This document shows, piece by piece, positions 22,290 to 32,315 of a DNA stretch of 64,000 nt. Origin of the DNA: Diploptera punctata (taxonomy: Eukaryota; Arthropoda; Insecta; Blattodea; Blaberidae). Below the pieces are notes generated by a model. The model was not told where the DNA came from and made no database searches. It saw only the letters and a program-made list of their open reading frames with translations. Each line of letters opens with the position of its first letter. The first letter of the stretch is position 1. The stretch spans positions 1,635,001 through 1,699,000 of the forward strand of contig JASPKZ010007795.1 in NCBI GenBank assembly GCA_030220185.1, read 5' to 3'. The position numbers and the translations under genes are program-made.

Positions 22290-22372
22290 GTCAGTACCGT
22301 GCAGTTAGCTCAGATGTTAGCATTTGAGGCACGTGTTCGGGAGTTCCCGAGTTCAAACCCCGGTACCGATCA
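22290..22372 (+). other. tRNA-like sequence, degenerate
   Basis: gtaccg at 22294 pairs with cggtac near 22362. A TAGCTCAG D-arm motif and the B-box gagttcaaacc are present, but the T-stem has a mismatch and the anticodon arm is poor. Probably a SINE head; no repeated body was recognised. Confidence 0.45.
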
Positions 22373-23299
22373 GTCTTAGATATGTTTTATTTATTCAAAC
22401 TTAAAGGAAAATATTGGATTAGAATTTCGTTACGATTACCCATTTTTATCAAAATAACAATTTCATGTCATTAGAATAAATAGTGAACATAACATAGGAA
22501 CACATGACTACACACAATATTTATTTATATATTCACCATATATTCGCTGTAATCACTGACTAGACGCAATATAACCTGGTACCATAAAGCTTCTATAAAT
22601 AAGCATGTCGTGAAAATATAAGCTGATACATATATTTTGAAGAAGTAGCTGAATTCAAATATCCAGGAACAATTATTACAAACAGGAATGAGGTTTAAAA
22701 ATAAATTAATCATAGGCTCAAATCTGGAAATGCGTGCTATTATGCATTATAAGGACTCTTGTTTACCCAACTTCTCTAAAAAAATAATAATAAACTCAAA
22801 ATATATAAAACTGTTATTATCCCAGTTATATCACAAATAGGAATGAGATGCACAAAGAAATTAAACATAGGCTCAACTCTGGAAATGCGTGCTATTATGT
22901 ATTGCAGAGACTCTTGATGTCCCAACTCCTTTCAAAAAAACGTTAAACTTAAAATATATAAAACTATTATTCTACCTGTTATATTATATGGGTGCGAAAC
23001 ATGGACTCTTACTTTAAGGGAGGAAAAGAGATTACAGGTATTTGAGAATAAAGTACTTAGGAGGATTTTTGGATCAAAGAGAGATGAACAGACAGGTGAA
23101 TGGAGAAGACTACATAACAATGAACTACATGGTCTTTATAGATATAATAAGAACAGTCAAGTCTCGTAGACTGCGATGGGCAGGACATGTTGCACGTATG
23201 GGAAATGAAAGACGTGCATGGAAGCTTCTTGTAGGAAAGCCAGAGGGAAAACGCCCAGTTGGTAGACCAAGAATGAGGTGGGAGAATAACATTAACTAT

Positions 23300-23673
23300 T
23301 TTTTTTATTATTGATTTCGTACATCTCAATGATGGATAAAGCATATTTGAAGAGGAAAATTATAATTTTTCTCTTCAAATATGATTTATCCATCATTGAG
23401 ATGTACGAAATCAATAATAAAAACTTGGAAAAAGCCGTACTGGCTGTAATGTATAATTCCCAAATATGTCTTCTTAATAAAGGAGCCGCCATTTGCAAGA
23501 TAGAAGCATGGCTTCACAGCATTTTGGTGGATGGGAATTACAATGTATATAGAGAAAGATTTGCGTTTAGATCGGTACTTGCTCAGGTAGCTCAGTTGGT
23601 AGAGCACTTGGTCTAGAGAACCAAGGGTCCCGGGTTCAAGTCCCGGTCTGAGCGTATAATTTTTCTCTTCAAA
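23300..23673. mobile_element. 374-bp insert with palindrome and tRNA-like end, 12-bp TSD
   Basis: The TSD aacattaactat is exact at 23288-23299 and 23674-23685 within LINE-alpha. The left part (about 23301-23421) is a palindrome with arms of about 60 bp and only a few mismatches, centred on attataat. The right end carries a 74-nt tRNA-like cloverleaf on the plus strand, followed by tataatttttctcttcaaa. That same motif occurs at the palindrome centre. The order looks like a permuted, partly inverted tRNA-derived element. Confidence 0.88.
23580..23653 (+). tRNA. tRNA-like cloverleaf, probable SINE-associated pseudo-tRNA
   Basis: The acceptor stem gctcagg/tctgagc pairs fully (one G-U). The D-arm is gctcagttggtagagc, the anticodon stem cttggt/accaag has loop ctagaga, and the T-arm is ccggg-ttcaagt-cccgg. 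The implied anticodon is AGA (serine), but serine tRNAs have a long variable arm and this one has only four or five bases, with an extra base before the anticodon stem. The A- and B-boxes look functional. Because it sits inside a TSD-flanked insertion it is more likely a retroposed tRNA-like head than a working gene. Confidence 0.4.
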
Positions 23674-24254
23674 AACATTAACTATGTTTTGAGGGAAGTA
23701 GATTATACAGGGAAGATTGGAAAGGATTAACTCAGGATAGGGATGTATGGAGAGCTTATGTCCGCGCGGCCATGAACCTACGGGTTCGATAGTGCCAGTG
23801 AGTAAGTAAGTATATTATATGGTTAAGAAATATGAATTCTTGGTTGAAGTGAAGAGAAGTTTACGAGTAATTGGGAATAAAATTCTTAGGACTTTTTTTT
23901 TGGGCCAAAGAGAGATGAAAAGACAGCAATGGAAAAGATTACGTAACAGTGGGCTATATGATCTTTATAGGAAACCAAATATAACAAGAAGTCAAGTCGC
24001 GTTGATTGCTAAAGAATGAAAGAGGGGCTGGAAATACTGGACATGTGGCTCGAATGGAGAATGAAAGAGGGGCATGGAAAACCTGATTTTTAAAGGTTCT
24101 CCCATATAACTTATACAGACATGTGCTAAAATATATATTTTTTTATTCTCTTTATTTCGAGTGTGAGTGAGCAAACTTCATTTTCTGAGACACTTAAAGG
24201 AAAAACCATTATTCGACCAATGAAAATGGAGTCATAATCTACTTTGTTTACATT

Positions 24255-24573
24255 ACAACTGGAACTTAGCTTAGGCCTTGGCCTATCAGACGGCTGTTGA
24301 CCTCACAAACATATGACGATCACAAAGGGGCGATCATCCAAACTCTATAGGTGTGATATGGGGTCAGCATGTTGAGTCGTTTTGGTTGATTTTCTCAACT
24401 TGGAGCAGCTACTTATGCCAGACGTTCCTCGCGATTTTGGGTGGGCACAGATTTCATACTGGACAAAATTACTAGAAAATGTCGTCATCCATGGGGAATC
24501 GAACCAGTGCGAGCGCAAGTCCTTCATCTTGCAATGGTATCATGACTTAAACCCCTCAGCTACGGTGCTGGAC
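24255..24573 (-). mobile_element. SINE-A, old diverged copy
   Basis: All blocks of SINE-A are present in reverse order, from cttggcctatcagacggc to cagctacggtgctgg, with many substitutions and small indels. Noticeably older than the copies at 6891 or 62271. Confidence 0.88.
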
Positions 24574-25104
24574 TTTTCTGTGTATCTAATAAATATAATC
24601 TGTAGCCTTATTTAATTTGCGGATTTTTAAAAATCTTTCTTCATGTTCCATATCTTTGACCCATAAAATATAATTATTATATAGAGCATAATTTGAGCAT
24701 CATTTATTGTTTTATTAAAGTAGGTTATTTTTATACAGCTCCAAGATATGTTGGAATGTGTATAATTTTCCCAGAATATCTAGATCTGATGTAGGCTACA
24801 GCTTGAAATACTTATTCTGTAGGTTAATTTTCTGCGGCAGTGTTATTGCATTTTAATGCGCCTCATACCTCTAAAAAGCTATGAGATCTTGCTGTTCGAA
24901 ATTTCCATGTGATATGACGCTAATTAATTTAATCTATGGTTCATGATTTGTAACTTAACTTGTTTCTAAAGTTTCCTTAATCACAGCGAATCTACTAGTT
25001 ATTATTTTTTAAAGTCGTTTGTTTTGAAATACATTCGGAGTTGAAGACACAAGCACTGTTTTCCATCGAGAATAAGTTAGCGTTGTTGTAATGTACAAAA
25101 TCTG
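24574..25104. other. Unannotated stretch
   Basis: Nothing recognised. Confidence 0.5.
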
Positions 25105-26009
25105 CAGGGTGTAACAGGGCCTCACCGACAAAATGATAGGGAAAATAGGCAATGCAGAGAGGATAATTTTTTGTGAAGGAACATATAGTCTCAAACACGT
25201 CGTTTATGGGTTATTGCGGAATTGAATACAAACAATTGTACATGTACCATTTTATTGAAAAATACATGTTTTTACAATAAGTGTTCAAACAGTCTCATTG
25301 GATGTTTGATATCGTCGCAGCAACGATCGGCTAGCATGGCCGATCATGGCAGGATTCTTTTTTACGTCAAAACGCTTATTGTTTGAACACTTACTGTAAA
25401 AACATGTATTTTTCAATAAAATTATACGTGCACAATTGTTTGTATTCAATTTCGACCATTATGGGTGAACACAGTCCACCGCTGTGGTCTTGTACTTTCA
25501 GAAGAATAAGATTTTTTACTTTTTATTTATTTTTTGAGAGAAGCCTAATTCCTACTTTATTTTTAATTTTAGGATGGGGATATCAAGAGGTAGTGTGCTG
25601 CCTTGTCACGCAGCGGACCCGGGTTCGATTCTCGGTCGGGACAGGCTCCTGAGTGAGGTTTTTTTCGTCGTTTTTCCTCACCTGTAAGGCAATTGTCTGG
25701 AAGCTTCGGGCCCAACGATCCCCGAAAATCATCCGGCCATCATCTTCATCCTTATCATAATCATCATGGAAGCTACAACGCCTATAATTCCCTAGTAAAG
25801 CTGCGAAGCATAGCATGAAAATGCTATGACTGCAGCGAAAGACCTGCATTCGGGCAGAATTACTATAGATAGATAGATGAGTGAACACCTTAATCTGCTC
25901 ATAACTCATAACGACGTGTTTGCGACTATATGTTCATTCACAATAAAATTATCCTCTCTGCATGGCTTATCATCCCTATCATTTTGTCGGTGAGGTCTGT
26001 TACAGCCTG
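25105..26009. mobile_element. Foldback element with long inverted arms, SINE-C inside
   Basis: Outer ends cagggtgtaacag (25105) and ctgttacagcctg (ending 26009) are inverted, followed inwards by matching ctcaccgacaaaatgatagg/ccctatcattttgtcggtgag. Inner arms at about 25215-25292 and 25378-25454 also pair closely (gaattgaatacaaacaattg). A loop of about 85 bp lies between them. The right arm is interrupted by a SINE-C at 25473-25880. Without the SINE the element would be about 490 bp and mostly self-complementary. No transposase is encoded and the outer TSD is unclear. Confidence 0.85.
25473..25880 (+). mobile_element. SINE-C with an extra 90-bp internal segment
   Basis: Starts gtccaccgctgtggtct; the head then resumes only at about 25584 (agaggtagtgtgctgcc). 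The roughly 93 bp between them are AT-rich and absent from every other SINE-C here. The rest of the body is normal, ending in a GATAGATAGAT tail. gtgaacac at 25465-25472 and 25881-25888 is a probable TSD. The insertion separates the A-box from the B-box. Confidence 0.88.
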
Positions 26010-26782
26010 TATATTGGATTGTAGAATAAAATTTTGTGAGGGAATTAATCAGATGTTGAAGGAATTAATATCAATCTTAATGTTCTAGTTCATTTTAATG
26101 ATAGATTATAAACACTTGTTGAGGATCAAAAATTAAAAAAAATTTATCATTTTCAGTTTATTGCTTCAGAACTTAATTTTTTTACAGAAAATGGTTGTGG
26201 GTTGAAAGTTTAGGTATACTTGTCACTAGTATTTATGTATTTTGAAATTAGTGTGAAATTATTTCAGTTTGGGCTGAATTTGTTAAAAGCCAATTATAAT
26301 TAAATTTACTAGAGATAGAGTTATGACAGGTCCTTTAGAATGATCAGTAAATATGCAATTTTCTTCAGAATGTTAAAATTATGTCTTTACTTAATTGGAA
26401 GAAGTCGAAATTATTTTTAAAAAGTGGCATGTTATAGTAATCCTCCCACTAATAATGGCTGTAGGTATATGTTATGGCCAGTTATTCTGGTGGAAAGGTA
26501 ATATGCAGTCACATTCCAGGCGACCACTTGACCACACACAGTACTGGACAAATACCGGAATGAAAGATCTATGCTACCTGTTGTGATGTCGAAAAATGCA
26601 TAGGGTATTTCTCAACTCTAGCAACATCTTCCTTGTATATTAAGAAAAATGGATTATACATTTTTCGTACGATCAATGAAAATTTTTAGTTTTACATCCG
26701 AAAGACTCAAGTCTTTGAATTAATTAATCGTAATTATACATGAAATGAGCTCCGCAAATTCTTCAGCGAGTTAATATAACTA
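26010..26782. other. Unannotated stretch
   Basis: Nothing recognised. Confidence 0.5.
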
Positions 26783-27075
26783 ATTCACTGGCTCTATCGA
26801 AATCCTAGGTTCATAAGCTCTCCATACATCTCTATTCTAATCATTCTAATATACTTCCCTCAAATCATGATTAATGTTATTCTCCCACTCCATTCTTGGT
26901 GCGTTTTCGCACAAGAAGCTTCGATGTCCCTATTTCATTCCCAATTCATACCACATGTCCTGCCCATCACAGTCTACGAAACTTAACTCTTCTTATTATA
27001 TCTGGTTTCCTAGCTCAGTGTTATCAAGTATTTTCCATAGTTAATATGATACATGGTCTCCAAATAATGTATTCG
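26783..27075 (-). mobile_element. LINE-alpha 3-prime fragment, old
   Basis: Reverse LINE-alpha end: cactggctctatcgaaatcc (tail side), then segments equivalent to the DLREVDY, GRPRMRWENN and RRLRWAGHVARM codons, with substitutions and indels. The tail repeat itself has been lost. Confidence 0.82.
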
Positions 27076-27159
27076 TAATAATATAATTTTCTTGGACGTA
27101 ACTGTTAGATGCCCTCGGCGACTATACTAATGTAATTTATATCGATGAGGATATAACAT

Positions 27160-27371
27160 ATCCGGCCCCCCAGCCGCTGAAGCTGGTTTTCTCAACCAGG
27201 AGCAGCTACTTGTTGTAGCTATCCAAATTCCTCACCATGCTAGGTGGGCACCAATTTCATACAGGACCAAATTCCATGAGAAAAGCTCCTCCCCTACGCA
27301 GACTCGAACCAGCGCAAGTACCGTAGCTCTAGCCAAGGCCTCTTGCCTTGACCACTCGGCTACGGCGCGAG
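27160..27371 (-). mobile_element. SINE-A 5-prime fragment
   Basis: Head and proximal two-thirds of SINE-A in reverse (cagccgctgaagctgg through ctcggctacggcgcgag). The distal part beyond the CTGACC block is missing. The A- and B-box regions are retained. Confidence 0.88.
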
Positions 27372-27399
27372 ACACATTCATAGTCCTAAACATGGCGAA

Positions 27400-27581
27400 T
27401 ATGATAATGATGGCCAGATGACGCTCGGAGACCGTTTGGACCTTAAATTTTCCAAAGATTTCTCTTATAGATGAGGGGGGGAAAAGCATAATCATCACCC
27501 ATGAGACTTGTCCCGATCGGAGATAAAACCCAGGCCCGCTACGTAGGTGGCAACGATGCTACCCCGAGACATAGTGGTGGG
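27400..27581 (-). mobile_element. SINE-C head fragment
   Basis: Reverse SINE-C head and proximal body (atggccagatgacgctcgg to accccgagacatagtgg), diverged and lacking the distal half. It lies 30 bp from the SINE-A fragment in the same orientation. Confidence 0.8.
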
Positions 27582-27668
27582 CCGTAATACTAACTTTTAC
27601 GACAAAAATTGATTCAAAAACCATTATCAAGACTCAGAAAATAAATTTTAAGAGACAATTTACCTTGA

Positions 27669-28370
27669 CTATTTAACTCATGCCCCAAATGGGAGTCAAT
27701 GACCAATCACGTTTCAATGATTTCTGTTTTACAACCAATCAGAGTCGTGTTTCACGAAATATTTATCAGTGTTATAATTACCATATTAAAGAAAGCTCCT
27801 CCTTTTTAATATTCTGAACAGGTCTGACCATTATTTTGCAGTGACTGAGCCTGTTAGAAATACGGCTACCAGATTGTATATATAGTGCATGAATGTCAAC
27901 ACATGCCGCATTCGGGAGTTAATATAAAAACATTTGATTATACCACCAAAAAAAGAAACCACTGTTTGCACTTTCTTAAATGTATTTTTTCCCAGGTAAC
28001 AATCCAGAAAAATATAATTGTCATATTTACATCATACGACATCAGAAATGAATTAATATACTGTTTGATGTGTTACATTTTTTCTCCACTAGAGAGCATT
28101 CTTACAATATTGCCTTCCTTTGGCAATAAATAGTATGATCTGGTTGCAGTGATAAACAAAAGAAGCAGATGAAGCGTTCCTATCGTTTCTCATTTGTTTT
28201 CAAACATTGCCGTTTACATTAAATATATAAATATTTTAAAATAACTATAGTTAAATAATGATTTGTAAGTAAACAGCGTAATTTTATTTGTTAAATAATC
28301 CTAACAAATGCCACTCTTGATTTCCAAATTCTCTAGATAAATTGGAAATTACTCGTGGCATTACTTATGA
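27669..28370 (+). repeat. RE-700 dispersed repeat, copy 1
   Basis: A segment of about 700 bp, found again in reverse orientation at 34756-35491. It begins ctatttaactcatgcccc, carries two CCAAT boxes (gaccaatca near 27699, aaccaatcag near 27734) and a TATA-like gattgtatatatag (27874), and ends in a hairpin-forming block (tgccactcttgatttccaaa ... actcgtggcattac). In this copy the loop of the terminal hairpin is deleted. No coding frame is conserved between the two copies, so the class is unknown. Confidence 0.88.
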
Positions 28371-29157
28371 AGAAGCAGCATTACAATTATTTGTTATAAG
28401 GAAGTTGAAAAAGTATCATTGAGTTGCTGAAATTACTACTAAAGTCATAATTAACTTAAGAGAGATGCTGCAATCTTGTACTAAATGGAATGTTCGCTAC
28501 CTTTGAAGCTATGTATACTTAGACAGTAGTGAATTGACATGATAATTAAAGAAGTGTCACTACACGCTATCACTGAAAGCTCATCTTACACATAACTACG
28601 CTCACGCCAAGTGGGGAGACACGTGTGCTTTCTTCAAACCACGTGACTTGTTTAAAGATGACTGGTCGTTTCCTACCAATGTATAACCAACAACGGATTA
28701 TGAATTAATAATTGTTAGTTATCAGTTCCTAGCTTTTGTTGTCCTCTCCCTTAACCTTGTGTCAAATGCATTGTCGGACATAGAGATCACAAATGATTCA
28801 ATTGTCTGGCTGATTCTTCCATTCTGGTTCTTAAGGAGTTAAACGCATTGGATTCCAAGTTGGAGCATGCAATCTTCATTCTCGAGTATTGCTTAAGGAA
28901 GAGCTATAATTTAACGAAAAAGTAGTAATTTATTAGTGAAAGTAGTGAAGTTGCCTTCTGTTGAAGGTTTTGTCAAATCGAAAAGGATTTGTCTCAGTAA
29001 ACACACCTTAATCGTAATCCGGTTTGAGGTTCTTGATATAAATATCGTCTTATATGCATGCTAATGAGCACAGGTTTTTCAATTTTCTAAAATGTTATGA
29101 TAAATTCAAGAGGCGATTATTTAAAAAAATGGCGAATTGGCTCACGCGGTAGCGTTT
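28371..29157. other. Unannotated stretch
   Basis: Nothing recognised. Confidence 0.5.
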
Positions 29158-29159
29158 GT

Positions 29160-29190
29160 GACTTAAACCACTCGGCTACGGTGCGGGACA
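29160..29190 (-). mobile_element. SINE-A head scrap
   Basis: About 30 bp matching only the reverse A-box end of SINE-A (cttaaaccactcggctacgg, tgcgggac). Confidence 0.6.
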
Positions 29191-29203
29191 TATATGCTTG
29201 CTT

Positions 29204-29320
29204 GCGTGTGTGTGTGTGTGCGCGCGCGTTTGTGTGTGTGTGTGTTTTTTTGTATTTCTGTGTGTATGTGCGCGCATGGGTTTGTGTGTGTTTATGTATG
29301 TGGGCGTGTGTGTGTGTGAG
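29204..29320. repeat. (GT)n-rich low-complexity tract
   Basis: Imperfect GT/GC alternation over about 115 bp. Open frames across it (Cys/Val-rich) are artefacts of the repeat. Confidence 0.93.
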
Positions 29321-29541
29321 AATGTGAGAGAGACAGAATGTCCGTTAATACTCTAGTGGTCGCAGTTTTCGATGTTTCCTAGCGAAATTCAATACATGCT
29401 ATCGAAATAAAACGGGGAGGATATTCTCTAAAAATCGGATATATCCAACCATTATAAGATGGGGTTTAGCTGAAACCCGAAATTAAAAAAATCCCTCTTA
29501 ACAACAGCCATGTTTTCTTCGTCGAAATGGTCGGTATATAA

Positions 29542-29879
29542 AATAAAAATATCCTCAACTCGTGTCCAACTCTCAGTGTCGGGAGGAGGAATGAGATGAG
29601 ATGAAGCTCCTATATTTATAGAGGTGTGTGAACTAAAAGGGTGCCGGCCGACTATTCCTGATGCACCGTCACAGGGGGGATAAATGGAATGAAACGAAAT
29701 GAATTAGATGAGTATGGAGAAATGGTGGAATGAAATTTGTGGCACGGGAGAAACTCCGAGAAAAACCTGTCCAAGCTCCATTTCGTCCACCACGAAATCC
29801 ACTTGGAGTGACAGAGACTCGATATCAGGACCCCAGCGGTGAGAGGCGAGCGTCTAACCGCTTGCGCTGCGGAGCTGCC
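29542..29879 (-). mobile_element. SINE-H, 13-bp TSD
   Basis: On the minus strand the head reads cggcagctccgcagcgcaag and cggttagacgctcgcctctc, followed by a body with a gtggacgaaatggagcttgg segment. Toward the tail it has a GAATGAGATGAGATGAAG purine-rich block on the plus strand. The TSD ggtcggtatataa is exact at 29529-29541 and 29880-29892. The head looks tRNA- or other pol III-derived but was not folded convincingly. Confidence 0.9.
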
Positions 29880-29906
29880 GGTCGGTATATAATATAATTT
29901 AATTAA

Positions 29907-30050
29907 CCCTTAAATTGACAATGTAATCCCACAAGTTATGTTAGTTTAATTCATTTAATATTTTTAATAAGGTAGGGTCTAATAGAAAAAACAAACAATC
30001 AATAAATATCATTGAAATTTGTGTCAAAGTATTAAGTTATTCAAAATATA
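29907..30050 (+). mobile_element. TTAA-flanked MITE, decayed copy
   Basis: Begins cccttaaattgacaatgtaa directly after TTAA at 29903-29906. It shares tttaattcatttaatatttt and a gaaatttgtgt segment with the complete MITE at 50164-50383. The right terminal repeat is no longer recognisable. Confidence 0.65.
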
Positions 30051-30295
30051 TTAACTTAGACTGTGATAGGTTTGTTTTCTCTATTTGTTTAAATAGGTTA
30101 GCATAATAAATTGAGTTTCTCCAATTTGACAAGAAATGATATAATTCATAAACCACCGAAATTTGACCATATCTACGTTTTGGCGAGGAATTCGCTTTTC
30201 TCTTAATATACGCAGTTCCTGAGTGACGGTTTTTTTTGTAACGTGTATTTTTGAAGAAATTAACTGATTAATTTTAATGATTATAATTAAATGTT

Positions 30296-30705
30296 ACTTT
30301 AAGGGAGGAAAGGAGATTACGAGTATTTGAGAATAAAGTTCTTAGGAACATTTTTGGACCAAAGAGAGATGGACAGACAGGTGAATGGAGAAGACTGTTT
30401 AACAGTGAATTACATGGTCTTTATAGGAAGCCAGATATAATGAGAACAGTTAAGTCTCGTATACTGCGATGGTCAGGACATATGGCACGAATGGGGAATG
30501 AAAGACGTGCATGGAAGCTTCTTGTAGGTAAACCAGAGGGAAATGCCGAAGAATGAGGTGGGAGAATAACATTTACTATGATTTGAGGGAAGTAGATTAC
30601 ACAAGGGATAATTGGAAAACATTGGCTAAGGATAGGGATGTATGGAGAGCTTATGTCCGCGCTGTCATGAACCTACGGGTTCGATAGTGCCAGTGAGTTA
30701 GTTAG
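30296..30705 (+). mobile_element. LINE-alpha 3-prime insertion with TSD
   Basis: Encodes the LREERRLRVFENKVLRNIFG segment onward, through RILRWSGHMARMGNERRAWK to the terminal gttcgatagtgcc and a gagttagttagttat tail. ttataattaaaNgtt flanks it at 30281-30295 and 30706-30720 with one mismatch. A short deletion near 30541 shifts the frame before the MRWENN-equivalent codons. Confidence 0.92.
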
Positions 30706-30720
30706 TTATAATTAAACGTT

Positions 30721-31028
30721 TCCTGGTCATAAGGTTTCAACACAGGATTTGTTTTGACGACTAAAGAAACTCAGGAAGAAGAGTCACCGAGATTTGGACC
30801 TGAGACCTCCCGAGTACCAGCTTCAAATGTTGTATCAGAGTGTTTGTACTGCGAGTTTTTTTATATATATATTTTTTTTTTCGTAGGCCCTATGTCACAC
30901 TGTTAAATTACCTTCTCTGCAACCAAACTTATTTTTATAAGCCACCAGGACGTCTTACGGCATTTTCCCCTGGTATTGGCGGAATTCTAACACACTTTAG
31001 AGATTGGGCTTTTTTTTTCCTTTTATTC
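30721..31028. other. Unannotated stretch with weak tRNA-like motif
   Basis: The minus strand around 30775-30835 has a B-box-like ggtccaaatctcgg after a possible A-box. No body or TSD. Confidence 0.35.
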
Positions 31029-31326
31029 AATGCCACCGCGTTGTAATTTCGACATTCTTGTATTGTTTCCTGGCATGGCGTTATTGTAACCCACTTCTGA
31101 GGTTGGGGCGTTTGGAAGGCGGAGTTACGCTGCTCCGATGATATATGATAGATGATGATGATGATTGTAATGGTAATGATGGCCAGATGATGTTTGGGCC
31201 TTAAAGTTTCCTGACATTTGTCTTACAGAAGAAAAAACCTAGAAAAAAACATCACCCAGGAAAACTTGTCCCGACTGGAGATCGAACCCGGGCCCGCTGC
31301 GTGACAAGGGAGACCTCAGCGGTGGA
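31029..31326 (-). mobile_element. Chimeric SINE, C-head joined to F-tail
   Basis: The minus strand starts with the SINE-C head (tccaccgctgaggtctc, B-box gggttcgatctcc) and runs to the ATCATCATC block. It then continues with the SINE-F tail (tcggagcagcgtaactccgc, ctcagaagtgggttacaata) instead of the C tail. The same junction type recurs at 32316-32673 and 60629-60970. Confidence 0.88.
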
Positions 31327-31976
31327 AAATGTATATAGATAGATCATCGGTTGATTAATGTCTTTGATATCGTCCGATTCCTAATAGCCAATTTTGTCGG
31401 TCCATCCAATCTCCTGGTTGTAGATATTTCTCCTTCATATATAAATATATTCCCTGACTCCAGGAAGTTTTGGGTCTTTATATATACATGATATAATACA
31501 TTGAACAGTTTAAATGATAATAAAGTATGTTATATGTTGGATCATGGTGTCAAACTTCGAGTGAGCTGAAACATCCGTGTAAAGATACTTTCCAACTCAA
31601 TTTCGCAAGCAAAATGATGATACAGAGTTATAAGTCATATCTCATAAGTAAGGCTAGGGTTTGTATGTAATTACACATTATTTCCCTTTGTTTATAAATA
31701 GATAAAATTGATAAATGTCCACGAATTAGAAACTTAATTATCATATATGAAAATGTATCATTACATACTTGTACATAGTTGATCATATTTACAAACCAAG
31801 TTTTTATATTATTTAAGATTTGTTTAGTAAACCTACATAGTCTGCCTCTTAATTAAAGAAAAATAATTTTCAGTAAGCGGAAAATAATATTAAAGCCGTC
31901 TGTGTGCCAATATTTTTTTACATTAATAGTACGCAGATACCTTAACCGTCCTACCCTAAGGCCTTATATAAGATGA
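31327..31976. other. Unannotated stretch
   Basis: Nothing recognised. Confidence 0.5.
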
Positions 31977-32188
31977 CCCGTTTAAGGAGTAAGCGCAGTT
32001 GTTGACGGATGGCACTGCAGTCGTGTTTTCTTCAGGAATAGCCCACGTGACCACTGCTATCTAAGAGGGCAAAGGTAGCATTGGACGTGGGACGCTACAC
32101 TATACACTGCCTTATATCACGTCACGTGTACCAACAAACAGAAAGCTTCCTGAGCTTTCCGCCTGCAGATATATTTGAGAATGAGTAA
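31977..32188 (+). repeat. Dispersed 210-bp repeat, copy 2
   Basis: Second copy of the repeat at 1301-1508 in the same orientation, with shared cccgtttaaggagtaagcgc, a CCACGTGAC box, and tcacgtcacgtgtaccaaca. Identity is clearly high but was not computed. Confidence 0.82.
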
Positions 32189-32315
32189 TAGACAACGTGA
32201 CCACACGCTACTTACCATATTGCCAACCATTAAAGAGTCCCATTCCTTCAAACTTGCTCTATCTTAAAGTTAATATTTAATATAAAATTTTACAAACATT
32301 TTTTCTTTTTTTTTT

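Larger units (their letters stand above)
22832..23810 (+). mobile_element. Younger LINE-alpha nested in older LINE-alpha
   Basis: Begins at cacaaataggaatgag. It encodes VILYGCETWTLTLREEKRLQ, then SRRLRWAGHVARMGNERRAW and GKPEGKRPVGRPRMRWENN. After a 374-bp insert at 23300-23673 it resumes with the terminal codons and ends gtgagtaagtaag at 23810. Apart from the insert it is close to the consensus of the better-preserved copies. Confidence 0.93.
22635..24086 (+). mobile_element. Older LINE-alpha copy, split by a younger LINE-alpha
   Basis: The older copy runs 22635-22831 (equivalent to the EFKYLGT to VILYG region) and resumes at 23811-24086 (tatattatatggttaag, then the KRDEQ- and GLYRKPNI-equivalent segments). 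The break falls exactly where the younger copy lies, and tatat is repeated at 22827-22831 and 23811-23815. It carries more substitutions and frameshifts than the insert, including a change to gaaagaggggctggaa near 24016 that is shared with the old copy at 8840-9704. Confidence 0.9.

Noticed and set aside
23580..23653. A functional tRNA-Ser(AGA) gene
   Set aside because: The cloverleaf is good, but the variable arm is too short for serine, there is an extra base before the anticodon stem, and it sits inside a TSD-flanked insertion. Kept only as a tRNA-like head.
29097..29327. Cys/Val-rich 76-codon frame
   Set aside because: It lies over an imperfect (GT)n tract and a SINE-A scrap.
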